Assembly: GCF_949987515.2 (NCBI RefSeq)
Contig: NC_082692.2
Location: forward strand, 93,009,488 to 93,073,487
From: Delphinus delphis
Lineage: Eukaryota > Chordata > Mammalia > Artiodactyla > Delphinidae
Direction: 5' to 3'
DNA length: 64,000 nt
The stretch's first letter is position 1. Every line of letters begins with the position of its first letter. Shown in pieces: positions 22,940 through 33,598 of the stretch. The position numbers were made by a program, and so were the translations under genes. Under the pieces are notes generated by a model, which did no database searches, was not told the origin of the DNA, and saw only the letters and a program-made list of their open reading frames with translations.

Positions 22940-23138
22940 GGTACGCGGGCCTCTCACTGTTGCGGCCTCTCCCGTTGTGGAGCACAGGCTCCAGACGCGC
23001 AGGCCCAGCAGCCATGGCTCACGGGCCTAGCCGCTTTGCGGCGTGTGGGATCTTCCCGGACCGGGGCACGAACCCGTGTCCCCTGTATCGGCAGGCGGAC
23101 TCTCAACCACTGCGCCACCAGGGAAGCCCAATGAAACG
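22901..23138 (-). mobile_element. Cetacean tRNA-derived SINE (CHR-2-like), antisense
   Basis: A T-run of 29 bases (22909-22937), then the body, then ccaccagggaagccc to 23129. A short duplication aatgaaac borders both ends (22901-22908 and 23130-23137). Confidence 0.94.
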
Positions 23139-24109
23139 TATTTTTAAGTGAGAAAAAAGGAAGTCCTAAATGATCATTGTTAGATGAACAACAGAAAAAA
23201 ATCAAGATCTCAACAGCACCTGATGAAAGGCAAATTATACTGTTCACATTGATTGCTTTTCCTCCCTTTTTTCAAGTGATGTATTATCCTTTGACATTAC
23301 AGTCAGTTGGCTGGCTTGCTGCAGCATAAATATTTGATCTTGGCGTAATGTTTTTCACAACTGCTTTTTGCTATAGCCAGGCATCTTTGCTTTTTGCCTC
23401 CATCTTTCCTTGATGAAAACGAGGAGGTAAACGTTAGGTGTGTGAAGAGAAAGGAAATCGTTGACCTGTAAAGTATCCAAGCGAGGGAAAGCCCCAAGGA
23501 TTAAAACATAGCAGCAGGGAGGAGCTCCAGATCTGTATTTCCCAGGTGCTATATTTGGTTTGTCCTTTTTCAGTTTTTGTGTCTAGTTGCTGGAGAGAAT
23601 CAGGGTAGCGTGGCGATTATTTTGTCTCTAAATTGCAGTCTTTTTGTACTTTAGTTCTGATTAAAGCGAGCTCTGCAAGGAGGGGACTGGATTTTCGACA
23701 GTCATCGTGCGTGTCAAAATTCAGGTCCAATAGAGTGGCTGGGACAGTGCATACATTCAGCTGCTCTGTGGGACCATCCGTGGTGCAAATTCTCCCCAAA
23801 AGGGTGCCACTGTGAGAACCTGGCCGCCGACACTCCTAGCAGCCTGGGTTTGAGAGGATGGGTCTGGCACGAGGGAGCTGGGTGGAGCATTGGCAGCCTC
23901 CACTGCACCCAGTGACTTGAGTTCTGTGTTCTGAAGTCAACGAATCTAGTCCAGCTTCTAAGAGATAACCTTCCAAACACCAACGCAGAGTCTGATCCCC
24001 GCTCTCTGTTGCATTCTTCTTTTCTCCAGGTTAACTTGGTTTAACCAATGCTCGTAAGACATGGTTTAAAGTCTCACAGTCTCCCTCATCACTCACTTCT
24101 GCCGTCACT
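23139..24109. other. Unique sequence, possible conserved non-coding block
   Basis: No repeat recognised. The 23240-23480 part has balanced composition and few CpG-decay signatures, but conservation cannot be judged from one sequence. Confidence 0.3.
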
Positions 24110-24345
24110 ATTCCGGGTTGAAATCTTGGCTTCTGCTTGGGTCCATGTGGGACGTGGTGGTGGGGGAGAAACGGGGGGCAGGGGAGGGGAAGTTACATCC
24201 CTTTACTCATCCACAAAGCAGGGAGTGTAGTGTTTCCTATCTTATGGGTGTTGGGAGGAGGCCATGAATGGTGCTTGAGGAGGGCTTAGCACAGTGCCTG
24301 ACACAAGCCTATCATTCAGAGCATAATGGCTAGTATTACTTCTCT
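24110..24345 (+). mobile_element. MIR SINE, diverged
   Basis: gggttgaaatcttggcttct at the head and gcttagcacagtgcctgaca at the tail. A G-rich expansion (24150-24190) interrupts it. Confidence 0.6.
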
Positions 24346-24479
24346 TTAAGAAAATTGTTTGAAATCACTCATGGTGGCTGCTGGCCTTCCCCCTGCCCCA
24401 GAAGCCTCGTCTTTCTGTTCTTACTGGTCTGGTCCATTGCCTTGCTCTGACCTTGGGTTTCCAAAACCAGGCTGTGCAT

Positions 24480-24662
24480 CACAGCTAGATGCTGACGAGA
24501 CTCAGTATTAGTGCTGCCACTTGCCTTGGGTGACGTCTCTGAGCTTCAGTTATTCCCTGGAAAAAAGTGTACCTTCCTCACAGTGTTCTGGGGTCAAATG
24601 AGACGGCGTGTCCGGGGCTGGCATATAGCAGCTTGTGACGCGGTAAACGATGACTACCATTT
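24480..24662 (+). mobile_element. MIR SINE
   Basis: tgctgccacttgccttgggt, ctctgagcttcagttattcc and ggctggcatatagcagcttg in MIR order. Confidence 0.75.
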
Positions 24663-24675
24663 TCCCCATCTCAGA

Positions 24676-24965
24676 TGCTCCTTCTGCCTCACTCCCTTCT
24701 GTTGGCTTGCTTTATAAATTCTCATTTGCCTCAAGTCTCAGTGCGCATGTTGCTTTCTCAAGAAAGCCTTCCTGGATCACCGTATCTGAAAGACATACCT
24801 GGCTGTTACTCATGCCATCTGCTGGACTGTAACGACTTCTTTATGGTGGGTACCTATTTACTACCTCTATGGTGGGTACCTATTTACCCTCTCCCCTACC
24901 GCTTTCTGCAGTGTCCCTAGCGCTTAGTACATAGGGCACACTCAATATATAGTCATTGAATGAAG
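24676..24965 (+). mobile_element. L2 LINE 3' end, sense
   Basis: gaaagccttcctggatcacc near 24763, and the terminal gcgcttagtacatagggcac followed by tcattgaatgaa. Contains a 26-bp-period tandem duplication (tatggtgggtacctatttac at 24842 and 24868). Confidence 0.8.
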
Positions 24966-25254
24966 ACATCGTAATTGTTATCACTGTGACAGAGAAGGCT
25001 AAAGCAGGGCTCAAGTGAGTTTTCCATCCCTAGAATTTTCAAACACAGAACGCTCACGCTCATACGGCTCTAAGTAAACTCCCAAGCGCCAGAGTCTGTG
25101 TTTCTGTGACTGCAGGGCTGAATCCATGGTCACTGCACAGGGCCTTCTGCATGGAAGTAGGAATCTGAAATTCTATCCCCATTCTATTCTCTGTCTCTGA
25201 GTTCCATCCTGATCTGTTTCTCACCCATCCACCAGCTTTCCTGCTAAAAATGGT

Positions 25255-25385
25255 TCATGTTGGTTCAGCACGTATCATGTGCCAGCCACCTGCACGAGGC
25301 TGTATATGTGTTATCTTCCAAATCATCACAACCACCCTTTGTGATCGAATCACGAGTTTTCCTAGTTTACAGAATTCCTAGTTAC
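25255..25385 (-). mobile_element. MIR fragment, reverse
   Basis: cacgtatcatgtgccagcca then atgtgttatcttccaaatca, reverse MIR tail. Confidence 0.6.
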
Positions 25386-26815
25386 AGTTGGTTCCAATAG
25401 CGCTGGGCTCTGACCATGGATCTTGAACAGAGAGAGAGAGCAGGAAGCCAGGAGAAAGCAACTATGGGCAAGAATGGAAATGCAGGATAAATTGGCAATG
25501 GGGCTAAAACTGATCAGACATGAGTCAAGAAAGCATGTTGCCAATCCCAAATCCAGGAAGCTCAACCTGCTTCAGGAGCCCACGGTGCCCAGGAACCAGG
25601 ATCAAGGACAAGTCGCCAGTGCTGACGGTGGACACACAAGGGCATCCTCCCCAAGCTCCATGTGACATGGAGATCTCGGTCATTTCCTGCTGGGGCAGCC
25701 TCCTGCAATTAGGTCCCCATGGCATGTCCAACCCAAGGGTTGTGGTGAAATGGGGATGGGAAAACGGAGAAGGCAGGTAGAGGGAATGAAAACAGATTCT
25801 GCCCTGGGCTGGGGTGGGATGGGATGGGGTAGCATTCAGCGGCAAAGGCATCCACAGATACAAAGCATATTTTCAAAAGTATCTTCACCAGGACTGTTCT
25901 TTGAAAATGGGACCGAAACCTCTCGAATGTCAAGAGGTGGGGTTTTTGCCAAGGCCACAGAATGCCGAGGACTGCAAGGAAAGATTGTTACTACAGAAAG
26001 GTGCTGAATTCTGGAGTGGGGTTTAATTATACCTGAGGTGTTTCTGACATGGTGTGTGTGTGGGACGCTCTGCCTGTCTCTCTATTGCTGTTATTATCTT
26101 GTGGTCTACAGGTTAATTTTTCCCACCACGGGGCTCCTTAGTCATCTTTCCAATCGCCCGATTCCCTCTGGGATGCAGTCTCTGGTGAGGCACTCCGCTG
26201 CTAATAAAGGTTGCCCCCTGAGTCCCTGACTATTAGTAATCAGATTCCTGGCCATAGCTAATTGTCAGGTTGAGGCTGAGTCTGTACAGCACAGATACGT
26301 TTGTGCTCTATAGAAATGCATCTACTGCAAGCGTTTTCCCCAGTGCGTGTGGGAGCTGAACAAAGTGGGAAGCATGGTTGCGTTTCAGGCTGCCTCACGT
26401 GATCTCTCTTGATGAATTTGCTCTTCTCAGCTGCCGGCACATCTTTAATGCTGTATTTGATATGGTCCATCTCCCAACCTCTCTGGCTGTTCTTCATTTG
26501 TTTTGCCGGCTTCTTCTGAATATTTTATAATCAAGTATTTACCAGTGCCTCTGGAGCTCATCGGGAACTCTATCGGTGGGGTTCTTTCTCTGGATATCAG
26601 TTCATCAAGCAGTGCTGAGCTCTCAAGACCAAGTAAAGGCCATGTTTCCTCTGCTCAGACCCTCCAAGGGGCGTCCCATCTCATTCGTTGGAAATCCAGT
26701 GGTCTGACCAAGGCATACAAAGACATGCATTTTCTGGCCTCTATCTCTCAGATAACATCTTCTCAACAGTCTCACTGGACTAACTCCACTCCTGCCCTAT
26801 TGATCTCCTTGCTGT
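25386..26815. other. Unique sequence
   Basis: About 1.4 kb with no confident repeat. Open frames of 80-138 residues occur on both strands without domains. Confidence 0.35.
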
Positions 26816-27415
26816 TTCTATTGGATTTCTGTGGCTGCATAATAAATTACTATAATTGTAGCCGCTCAAAACATCCCACCCCCCCATACCCCATGTGTTA
26901 TTATCTTAAAGTTTTGTAGGTCAGAACTGCAGGTGGGCTGAGCCACTTTTTCTGCTTAGGCTAAAATCAGCTTGTCTGCTGGGCTCTTTGTCTGGGGGCT
27001 CTGGGGAAAAGTTTACTCCAAAATTCATTCAGCTTATTGGCAGAGTTCATTTCCTTGTGGTTGGAGGACTGAGGTCCCCGCTTCCTTGCTGGCTGTCAGC
27101 TGAGAGCTACTCTTAGCTCCTGGAGGCCACCCAAATTCCTTGCCGTGCAGTTTTCTCCATCTCCAAGCCAGCAAGTGTGCCTCAGATCCTTGTCATGCTT
27201 TGGATCTCTCTGACTTCCCTTCCTGCATCCAGCCAGAGCAAACGCTCTGCTTTTAAAATACTCAGGTGATTAGGTTAGGTCCACCTGGATAATCTTCCTC
27301 AGTAAAGGTCAACAGATTAGTAATCTTAATTACACTGGCAGAATTCCTTTAACATACAGAGTCATGGGAGTCATGCAGGGGAGGGAGGGGAATTCTGCCT
27401 CCTAAATTATTCCTC
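26816..27415 (-). mobile_element. MLT1-type MaLR LTR, reverse
   Basis: ggatttctgtggctgcataa, ttaaagttttgtaggtcaga and cagaactgcaggtgggctga follow reverse MLT1. The right side is degraded. Confidence 0.65.
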
Positions 27416-27429
27416 AAACATGGCGCCAT

Positions 27430-27690
27430 CAGTCTCACCTCAGGACATTTGCACTTGCTGTTCCCTCTGTCTGGAACTCCTCTCCAGAGAGTCAGTCCCA
27501 TGGCTGGAACAACTGACATATTATGTATTTACTGTCTATTTGTTTGTTCTCTCTCTTCCCTCACGGGAATAGAGGCTCCCTGAAGATGAGGGCTTTGCCG
27601 GCTTTATTCAGGGCGGCATCCTCACCTCCTAAGATAACTCCTGGCACTTAGCAGATGCTCTACACGCATAAATAAATGAATGCATAAATG
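27430..27690 (+). mobile_element. L2 LINE 3' end, sense
   Basis: catttgcacttgctgttccc, tggaactcctctccagagag and cctggcacttagcagatgct, ending in ataaatgaatgcataaatg. Confidence 0.8.
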
Positions 27691-28636
27691 ATCTTCAGCT
27701 TTCTCAACTCCTCTTCTTCCTTTTCTCTCCAAGATGTCTCTGAATTTTAGAAGTCCATAAAAATGCTCACTAGGAATGGTTTTTTCCTCTCTGAGTATAA
27801 GCGTGAGCAATGAAAGGAATTAGGAAGCTCTGCTTTTCCACTTGATCTACATAAGCACAGAGTTTAAAGAGGAAGACTCTCTTATCTCCGTTTACCAGAC
27901 TTTCTTACCTTTTACACATTTGTCTCTTCTTTGTCTGGCATGGTTCCCATGCAGTCCCATCTTTATGCCTCAGTTGGGGGTTGGAAAGGCCTTGAAGATG
28001 TTTGATGTAGCTTCCCATTCAATGAGAGACTCTCCTAACCTGGAATATTCTCCCTCTCCTTGCCAAGAACATCCCCACTTTTAAAGGTCCATCTCAGGTC
28101 TCACAGGTTTTGTGCATTCTTTGATTGGTACAGTTCATAGGGAGATATTTTTCTTTTGAACTCATTTAATACCTGAGCCAAAGGCACTGGAGGCACAAGG
28201 GCAGGATTAGGTGCACTGGTCTATTTTCCGGTCTGTCATTTTTAAAAGCGTTTGAGCCTTCATTCAAAGGAGACGGCAGTCAAAAACCTAGAATTCTGAT
28301 TTTTCTTAAAAATAGGCACCCTAACGCTCTGCTCTCATTTCCATGTGGCAGCAACCGGGGCTGGAGAGGAAGCCGCCCCTTAGCTGCGGTGTGTGTCCCT
28401 AGTTTGCTGCAGTCCCCACCCCTCCCTACTGTTTCTCTCCAAATGAAGCCTGAGTCTTGTTGCAATTTACGATCATGGTTGTGCTGCTGTTTTTTCAAGT
28501 GGAGAATTATTTTTCTGTATCTCTGTTTTATCAAAAGGGGAGAGTGAATGAGAGATCCACCCACACTACCTTATTGTTTTCCATCCCCTGCCTGGGCCCT
28601 GTGGGGCTTTTGAGTTTTGCAGTTTCTTCCCAGTCT
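27691..28636. other. Unique sequence
   Basis: Nothing recognised with confidence. Confidence 0.35.
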
Positions 28637-28742
28637 CTAAGCTCCGTGAGGCTGGAAACAGGCCCGCCTTGTTCACTGTTGTGTTATCAGAGCCTGGAGC
28701 ATAAGAGGTGATCAGTTGATATTTACAGAATGAATGAATGAC
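28637..28742 (+). mobile_element. L2 LINE 3' terminus
   Basis: taagctccgtgaggctggaa to acagaatgaatgaatgact, the L2 3' end. Confidence 0.8.
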
Positions 28743-28884
28743 TGGTATCTGAAAACTGGGCAACTCATGTAGCACCTCATAACACAGGACTTTACTGTTG
28801 TCTTTTTATGTGTGAATATCCTTCCACAAAATTCGCCTGTGTTGTCCCTCCAACTAATTTCTTTAAAGCCCGAAACCATATCTG

Positions 28885-29345
28885 TATTCGTTTCCTCTTG
28901 CTGTTGTAGCAAATCACCACAAACTTGGAGTCTTAAAACAACAGAGATTTGTTCTCTCACAGTTTTGTAGGACAGAAGTCTGAAATCAAGGTGTTGGCAG
29001 GGCCACGTTCTCTCCAGAAAGTTCTAGGAGGGGATTCTTGCTGGCCTCGTCCGGCTTTTGATGGTTCCACGCGTCTCTGATTTGTCACGGTATCGCTCCA
29101 GTCCCTGCCTATGTCTTCACGTTGGTCAACACAGGGTTCCTCCTTTTCTACGTTTCTGTCTTCATTTTCTGTCTCTTAGAAGAATATCCGTCATTGGATT
29201 AGGGCCCACGTGGTAGATCCAGGATGATCTTGCCTCGAGATCCTTAATTCGATCACATTTCCAAAGACCCTTTTGGCAAGTAAACACATTCACGGGTTCT
29301 GGGTGGGCATATATATTGGGGGCCACTATTCAGTCCACTGCAATA
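28885..29345 (-). mobile_element. MLT1-type MaLR LTR, reverse, near full length
   Basis: Starts gtattcgtttcctcttgctg and continues ttaaaacaacagagatttgt, tctgaaatcaaggtgttggc and ggattagggcccacgtggta, ending near tattcagtccactgca. The TG...CA polarity fits a reverse LTR. Confidence 0.85.
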
Positions 29346-29384
29346 TTCCATGGTAATTTCTATTCTTCATTTGAAAAATTTTGA

Positions 29385-29720
29385 TAGCTTGCTGTTTCTA
29401 AGGCTCTGTGCTGGGCACTGAATGGGGAGAGATACTGATTAAGCATCTCTGGGAGGGAGAATAAGGAATATATGCAGGGAACTATTATATCATGACGTTC
29501 ATGAAATGTACTCTCAGAGCATACAAAGCACTATGGGGTCTCAAAAGAGAAAGGGAATCAGGGAATCAGGGATGGTGTTTAAAGAGGCAGGATTTAGCTG
29601 TGCCGTGAAGGAGGGGTAGAATCTTGAAAGGTAGGAGAACATTTCTGTTTGGGTGAAAAGTATGAGAAGCCCAGAGGTGGAGAAACACCACATAGAACAT
29701 TTACTTATTTTGATGAAACA
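29385..29720 (-). mobile_element. L2 LINE remnant, reverse
   Basis: ggctctgtgctgggcactga, ttaaagaggcaggatttagc and tgggtgaaaagtatgagaag follow reverse L2. Confidence 0.55.
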
Positions 29721-30858
29721 TCAACTATGCATCTCTGAATGTCCTTTGTCTATAGTAGTTGCTCAAGAAACACTTCGCTCTGGCTAGAAGCACTCATGAA
29801 ACCCCCCATGCCATGTTGGGAACAATACCAAATGGATCCATTTATAGTTTTCTTGTGGTTCATGACAGTGAGATAGGAAATAGAAACAACCAGTAAATTA
29901 ATGACATTGACATTATGCACTGGGAGGTAATATTTGCAGCCAAAGCCCGGGGTTGGGGGCGGGGGGGGGGGGGGGGATGTTGCAGATTGGCTGTTGAATC
30001 TCACAAGGATGCAGCTCAGCCACAGGGCTCTCCAGTTTTCGCGTTCTAGAATCTGACACTGTGGGCTGCTAATTATCCACTCGGAACCCACAGTTTCTTC
30101 GTTGTTTCCAAATTTGATTAATGCTCCTGCCTTCATTCACCCTCCTGGTGGTGAGACATAGCCCCTGGAATTACACCCACCAGGGGGTTTCAGGCCACAG
30201 AAAAAATTTCTTTTTCAACAATGAGGAGCTTGAAGGAAATTGCCTGAGAAAGCTACCTGATCACATCCCAAAGGCTGTGCCGCCCTGGAGTGGAGCAGGA
30301 AGGAGGAGATTACGGCTCCCAGCGCTGAAGCGAGACAGGGAGAGGCAGTGGGCACGCCAATTTCAACAGAACCAAGGAGTAGCCTATGCGGGGAAAAATA
30401 TTTGTAGTAGATGCTACCTGCCTGTGTTGAAAGTAATGATTCCGACCTTTCGAGTATTTGTTAATACAAATTTAACTTCATTTAAATCCTGGTTAAATGC
30501 GGCTTTATTACGTATTAGCAGACTTTCAAAATGTAGACATTCTAATTAGATTTTGGATTCAGTGACTTTATTGAGTACTGATGATGGGCTCGTTTCCTTG
30601 AATTCAGTGATGCCAGCCCTGCCTGAAGATGATTGCATGTAGAGTCTGAGAGTTTCCTGATGCCTTGGTACCCAGCATCTCATCCAACTAACATCAATGC
30701 TTGAATCCATCTCGCTCCTTGCCGGCATCATCAGGCCTGGCAGTTGACCAGGTTCTATTTGGACACCCTAGTGATGGGGCTCCTTTTACCAGAGGAGGGA
30801 ACAGTTCTGTAGGATGGCATTTGTTTTCCTTTTATTTGATCTCCAACAAGATATATTT
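29721..30858. other. Unique sequence, possible conserved non-coding block
   Basis: No repeat recognised except a 16-base G run at 29961-29976. The 30420-30560 part is AT-rich with several TAAT-type homeodomain cores. A 142-residue open frame crosses it without a domain. Confidence 0.3.
29955..29977 (+). repeat. Poly-G tract
   Basis: Two G runs, of five (29955-29959) and sixteen (29961-29976), separated by one C and preceded by ggggtt. It could form a G-quadruplex. Confidence 0.7.
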
Positions 30859-31174
30859 AAAATACTTAGAAATAGAGTCACAGATGCAGAAAACAAACTT
30901 TTAGTTACCGAAAGGGAAGGGGAGAGGAGGGCTAAATTGGGAGATTGGGATTGACACATACACACTACTATATAAAAAAGAGATGACTAATAAGGACCTC
31001 CTGTATAGCACACGGAACTCTTCTCAATACTCTGTAATGACCTATATGGGAAAAGAATCTTAAAAAGAGTGGATATATGTATATGTATAACTGATTCACT
31101 TTGCTGTACACCTGAAACTAACACAACATTGTAAATGAACTATACTCCAATAAAAATTAATTAAAAAATACTTA
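30859..31174 (+). mobile_element. Young 5'-truncated L1, sense
   Basis: About 300 bp of L1 3' UTR, from gaaatagagtcacagatgca to tactccaataaaaattaa. The duplication aaaatactta lies at 30859-30868 and 31165-31174. Confidence 0.92.
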
Positions 31175-31389
31175 ACCCATTTTTTAAACAAAGAACTAAT
31201 ATACAGCACATTAACCTCTCAATATGAAGAGAGCATATTGTGAGACATTCTTTCTTTTGCCCCCTAGTCACTCTTTCCAGTGTATTTCATGTATATTTCC
31301 AGAGGTATTCTTGCCTTAGGCAAAGGTGTTTGTGAATGTGTGTGTCCCCAGTCTTATCAACTCCCACTACTTTTTTTTTTTTTAAGCAC

Positions 31390-31580
31390 TAATGGGATCA
31401 TACAATTCACAGGGCTCTGTACTTTGCTCTTTTTTTTCACGCTATATCTTGGAAATTATCTTACATTAGCATATATAGTTCTACTGCATTCATTGTTTTC
31501 CATCTGTAGAGTTTCCACTGTATAGCTATTTTATCGTTTATAACCATTTCACTATTAATGGCAATTTAGGGGTTGTTTAA
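31390..31580 (-). mobile_element. Old L1M 3' remnant, antisense
   Basis: aatgggatcatacaattcac, tgctcttttttttcacgcta and catctgtagagtttccactg match reverse L1. Confidence 0.7.
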
Positions 31581-31634
31581 AAAAAAACCCAGATAATTTT
31601 GACTACCTCTTCTTGTTTTCACATATATTCTTGG

Positions 31635-31790
31635 ATCTTTCCCCAAATTGATCCCCAGTGCCACTCTTTGTAATGCGTATTCATCCTTCAACCAGTGTAA
31701 GCTCCTTGGAGAAGCCTTCCCAAATTCCTCTTCTTGCTTCCGAGGGCATTTTGCACACACCTCTGGGACAGCACTTGGCACAGTTTAGCT
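31635..31790 (+). mobile_element. L2 LINE 3' fragment
   Basis: gtaagctccttggagaagcc and ctctgggacagcacttggca resemble sense L2. Confidence 0.45.
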
Positions 31791-32074
31791 TTGCCTGGAG
31801 TGTGTGCGTGGATCTGGGCTTCTGTTAGGCCAGGCTGTACCTCTTAACTCAAGGGTCTAGTACAGTCCTGGGTCTGGGTCACTTGAGGGCACAAGGGGCC
31901 ACTGAGAACTCTCCTTTAAGCAGGGGATCTGGGGGGTAGAGGAAGATCGGTAGCGTGGTCATGAAAAATGTCTATGGCCAGACTCCTTTGCCATTTTAAG
32001 AAGAGAGTTCCTTAAACCTCTTTTAGATATGATAGTTAAGACAACTGTTTACATGCCTGGCTGTGCCTCAGAAG

Positions 32075-32220
32075 AACTTAGTGAAATGAGTTAAGATACA
32101 GATGCTGGGGCCCTTCCTGGAGAGAATAGTGCAGTAGTCCAGGGACGGGTGTCAGCCATCTGTATTTTTAACAAGGTCCCTGGGTGACTCTGATATGCGA
32201 AGCCACGTTGGAGAAACTCT
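32075..32220 (+). mobile_element. MER5A-type element, internally shortened
   Basis: agatacagatgctggggccc, atctgtatttttaacaaggt and ccctgggtgactctgatatg in MER5A order. Confidence 0.65.
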
Positions 32221-32224
32221 CTCC

Positions 32225-32450
32225 TTTTTGGACAAATATATGAAGTGCAAGGAAGTGTTTTGACCCTCAAGGAGTTCATAGTCTAGTTGGGAGACAGAGA
32301 AAATGGTTAAAAAAAAAAAAAAAAGAAGTGAAATTTCAGTACAAATGGAAATACATGCTAACTGATACTCTGTGGGGAGAGATGCACGCAGGCTGGGGCA
32401 ACAGAAAAGGTGTCACAGAGAAAATGAAACTTCAGCTGGGCCTGGGACAG
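32225..32450 (-). mobile_element. L2 LINE remnant, reverse
   Basis: accctcaaggagttcatagt and tagttgggagacagagaaaa are reverse L2. An A run at 32310-32325 interrupts it. Confidence 0.65.
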
Positions 32451-32524
32451 TGGTACCCAGTCTGTGGGTTTTTGTGGACTTGAGGTTAGTCCTTGTACAG
32501 ACACCTCTGTAGGCTTTTAAAGGG

Positions 32525-32755
32525 AGGCAGTAGGGATCAAGAACAAGGGCTTTGGGGCCGGCTGCTTTGCTGCTTTGCTTTAAATCATGGCTCCACCACC
32601 CCTGGTTGTGTGACCTCAGGCGAATAAGTGCACACATCTAGGCCTCAGTTTCCCCATCTGTTAAATGGAAACAACAACAGTTCTCACTTCACAAGGTCGT
32701 TGTGAAAATCAAAGTAGGTTAATTTATGCAAAAATCTTGGTGTCTCTAAGCCCTT
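32525..32755 (+). mobile_element. MIR SINE
   Basis: tgtgtgacctcaggcgaata, cctcagtttccccatctgtt and acaaggtcgttgtgaaaatc, well-preserved MIR. Confidence 0.9.
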
Positions 32756-33459
32756 GATAAAGGTGATCTTCTAATAATATTGAATGATAAACACAGACCA
32801 GGTTTCAGTCTCAATCTTTTACTCAGGGAAGTCAGATGTGGTTTATAGGGTCTAGGATCCAGCGGCAAAACAAGACAGAGGGCTCTGTCGGAGAGAGGGG
32901 CTGACATACCTTGTGAGCGCCGGTGAATTTTCTGCTGTGAGACTCTCAGCTGTGACCGACCACCCGTGTAAACTGCAGGCCGAAGTGTAGCCCCCTTAGC
33001 TCTCTCTGTACTGGTTTGTTTTCTGAGTGGGCAGCCTATGCCCCTGTGCAAACTGGGAGTAGGCCAACATTGGCTGCAACCGAGGAATGGCATGATATTT
33101 CCCCCAAATCCTATTAAAGAAAAAAAAAAGAAACAGAATGTGGATGAAAGTTATTTTCCTTCTATATCTGCCTCGAGCCACAGCTTATCACCTAATTTTA
33201 GAGGAAGCTTTAGGACCGTGGGAACCAGACTTTTCTCTTACTCTGTTTCAGCGATGGAGGCAGCACCAGATAGGAGGCAGCTAGGTAGTCCAGTCGAGCT
33301 CCCTTCCTCCTTAGCCCTCCCCAGCCAGCGGCAAAGCCCTTCTCTGAAAAGGATCTGATAGCTGTCTCGTAGACCAGGTGTGGCTTGTGAAAGAGCGCTC
33401 TTGACATACGTCGAGCTCACAACTCACAGTCTCAGGGGCTCGAAATAGGTAACTGGGGT
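32756..33459. other. Unique sequence
   Basis: Nothing recognised. Confidence 0.35.
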
Positions 33460-33598
33460 TGAAAGATGAGAGAAAGGAAAAGAAGAAGGAAAGAATCAAA
33501 GCAAAAAAGAAATGCAAGGAAACAAAGGGTGAAAAGTAGAAAGGAAAGAAAAGAACACAAACAAGAAAGGAAGAGAAAGAAAGAAAAGAGAAATTGGA
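33460..33598 (+). repeat. Polypurine tract (GAAA/GGAA-rich)
   Basis: Almost uninterrupted A/G on the plus strand for about 135 bp, with irregular GAAA and GGAA units. Such mirror-like purine tracts can adopt triplex structure. Confidence 0.8.

Noticed and set aside
25423..25665. 80-residue charged frame with Glu/Arg-rich start
   Set aside because: No ATG, no domain, and overlapping open frames on both strands. Composition comes from GA-rich DNA.
26503..26919. 138-residue open frame
   Set aside because: Runs into an MLT1-type LTR at its end and has no domain.
30121..30549. 142-residue open frame on the plus strand
   Set aside because: No ATG start, low-complexity Arg-rich middle, no recognisable domain and no splice or promoter context. 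AT-rich end looks non-coding.
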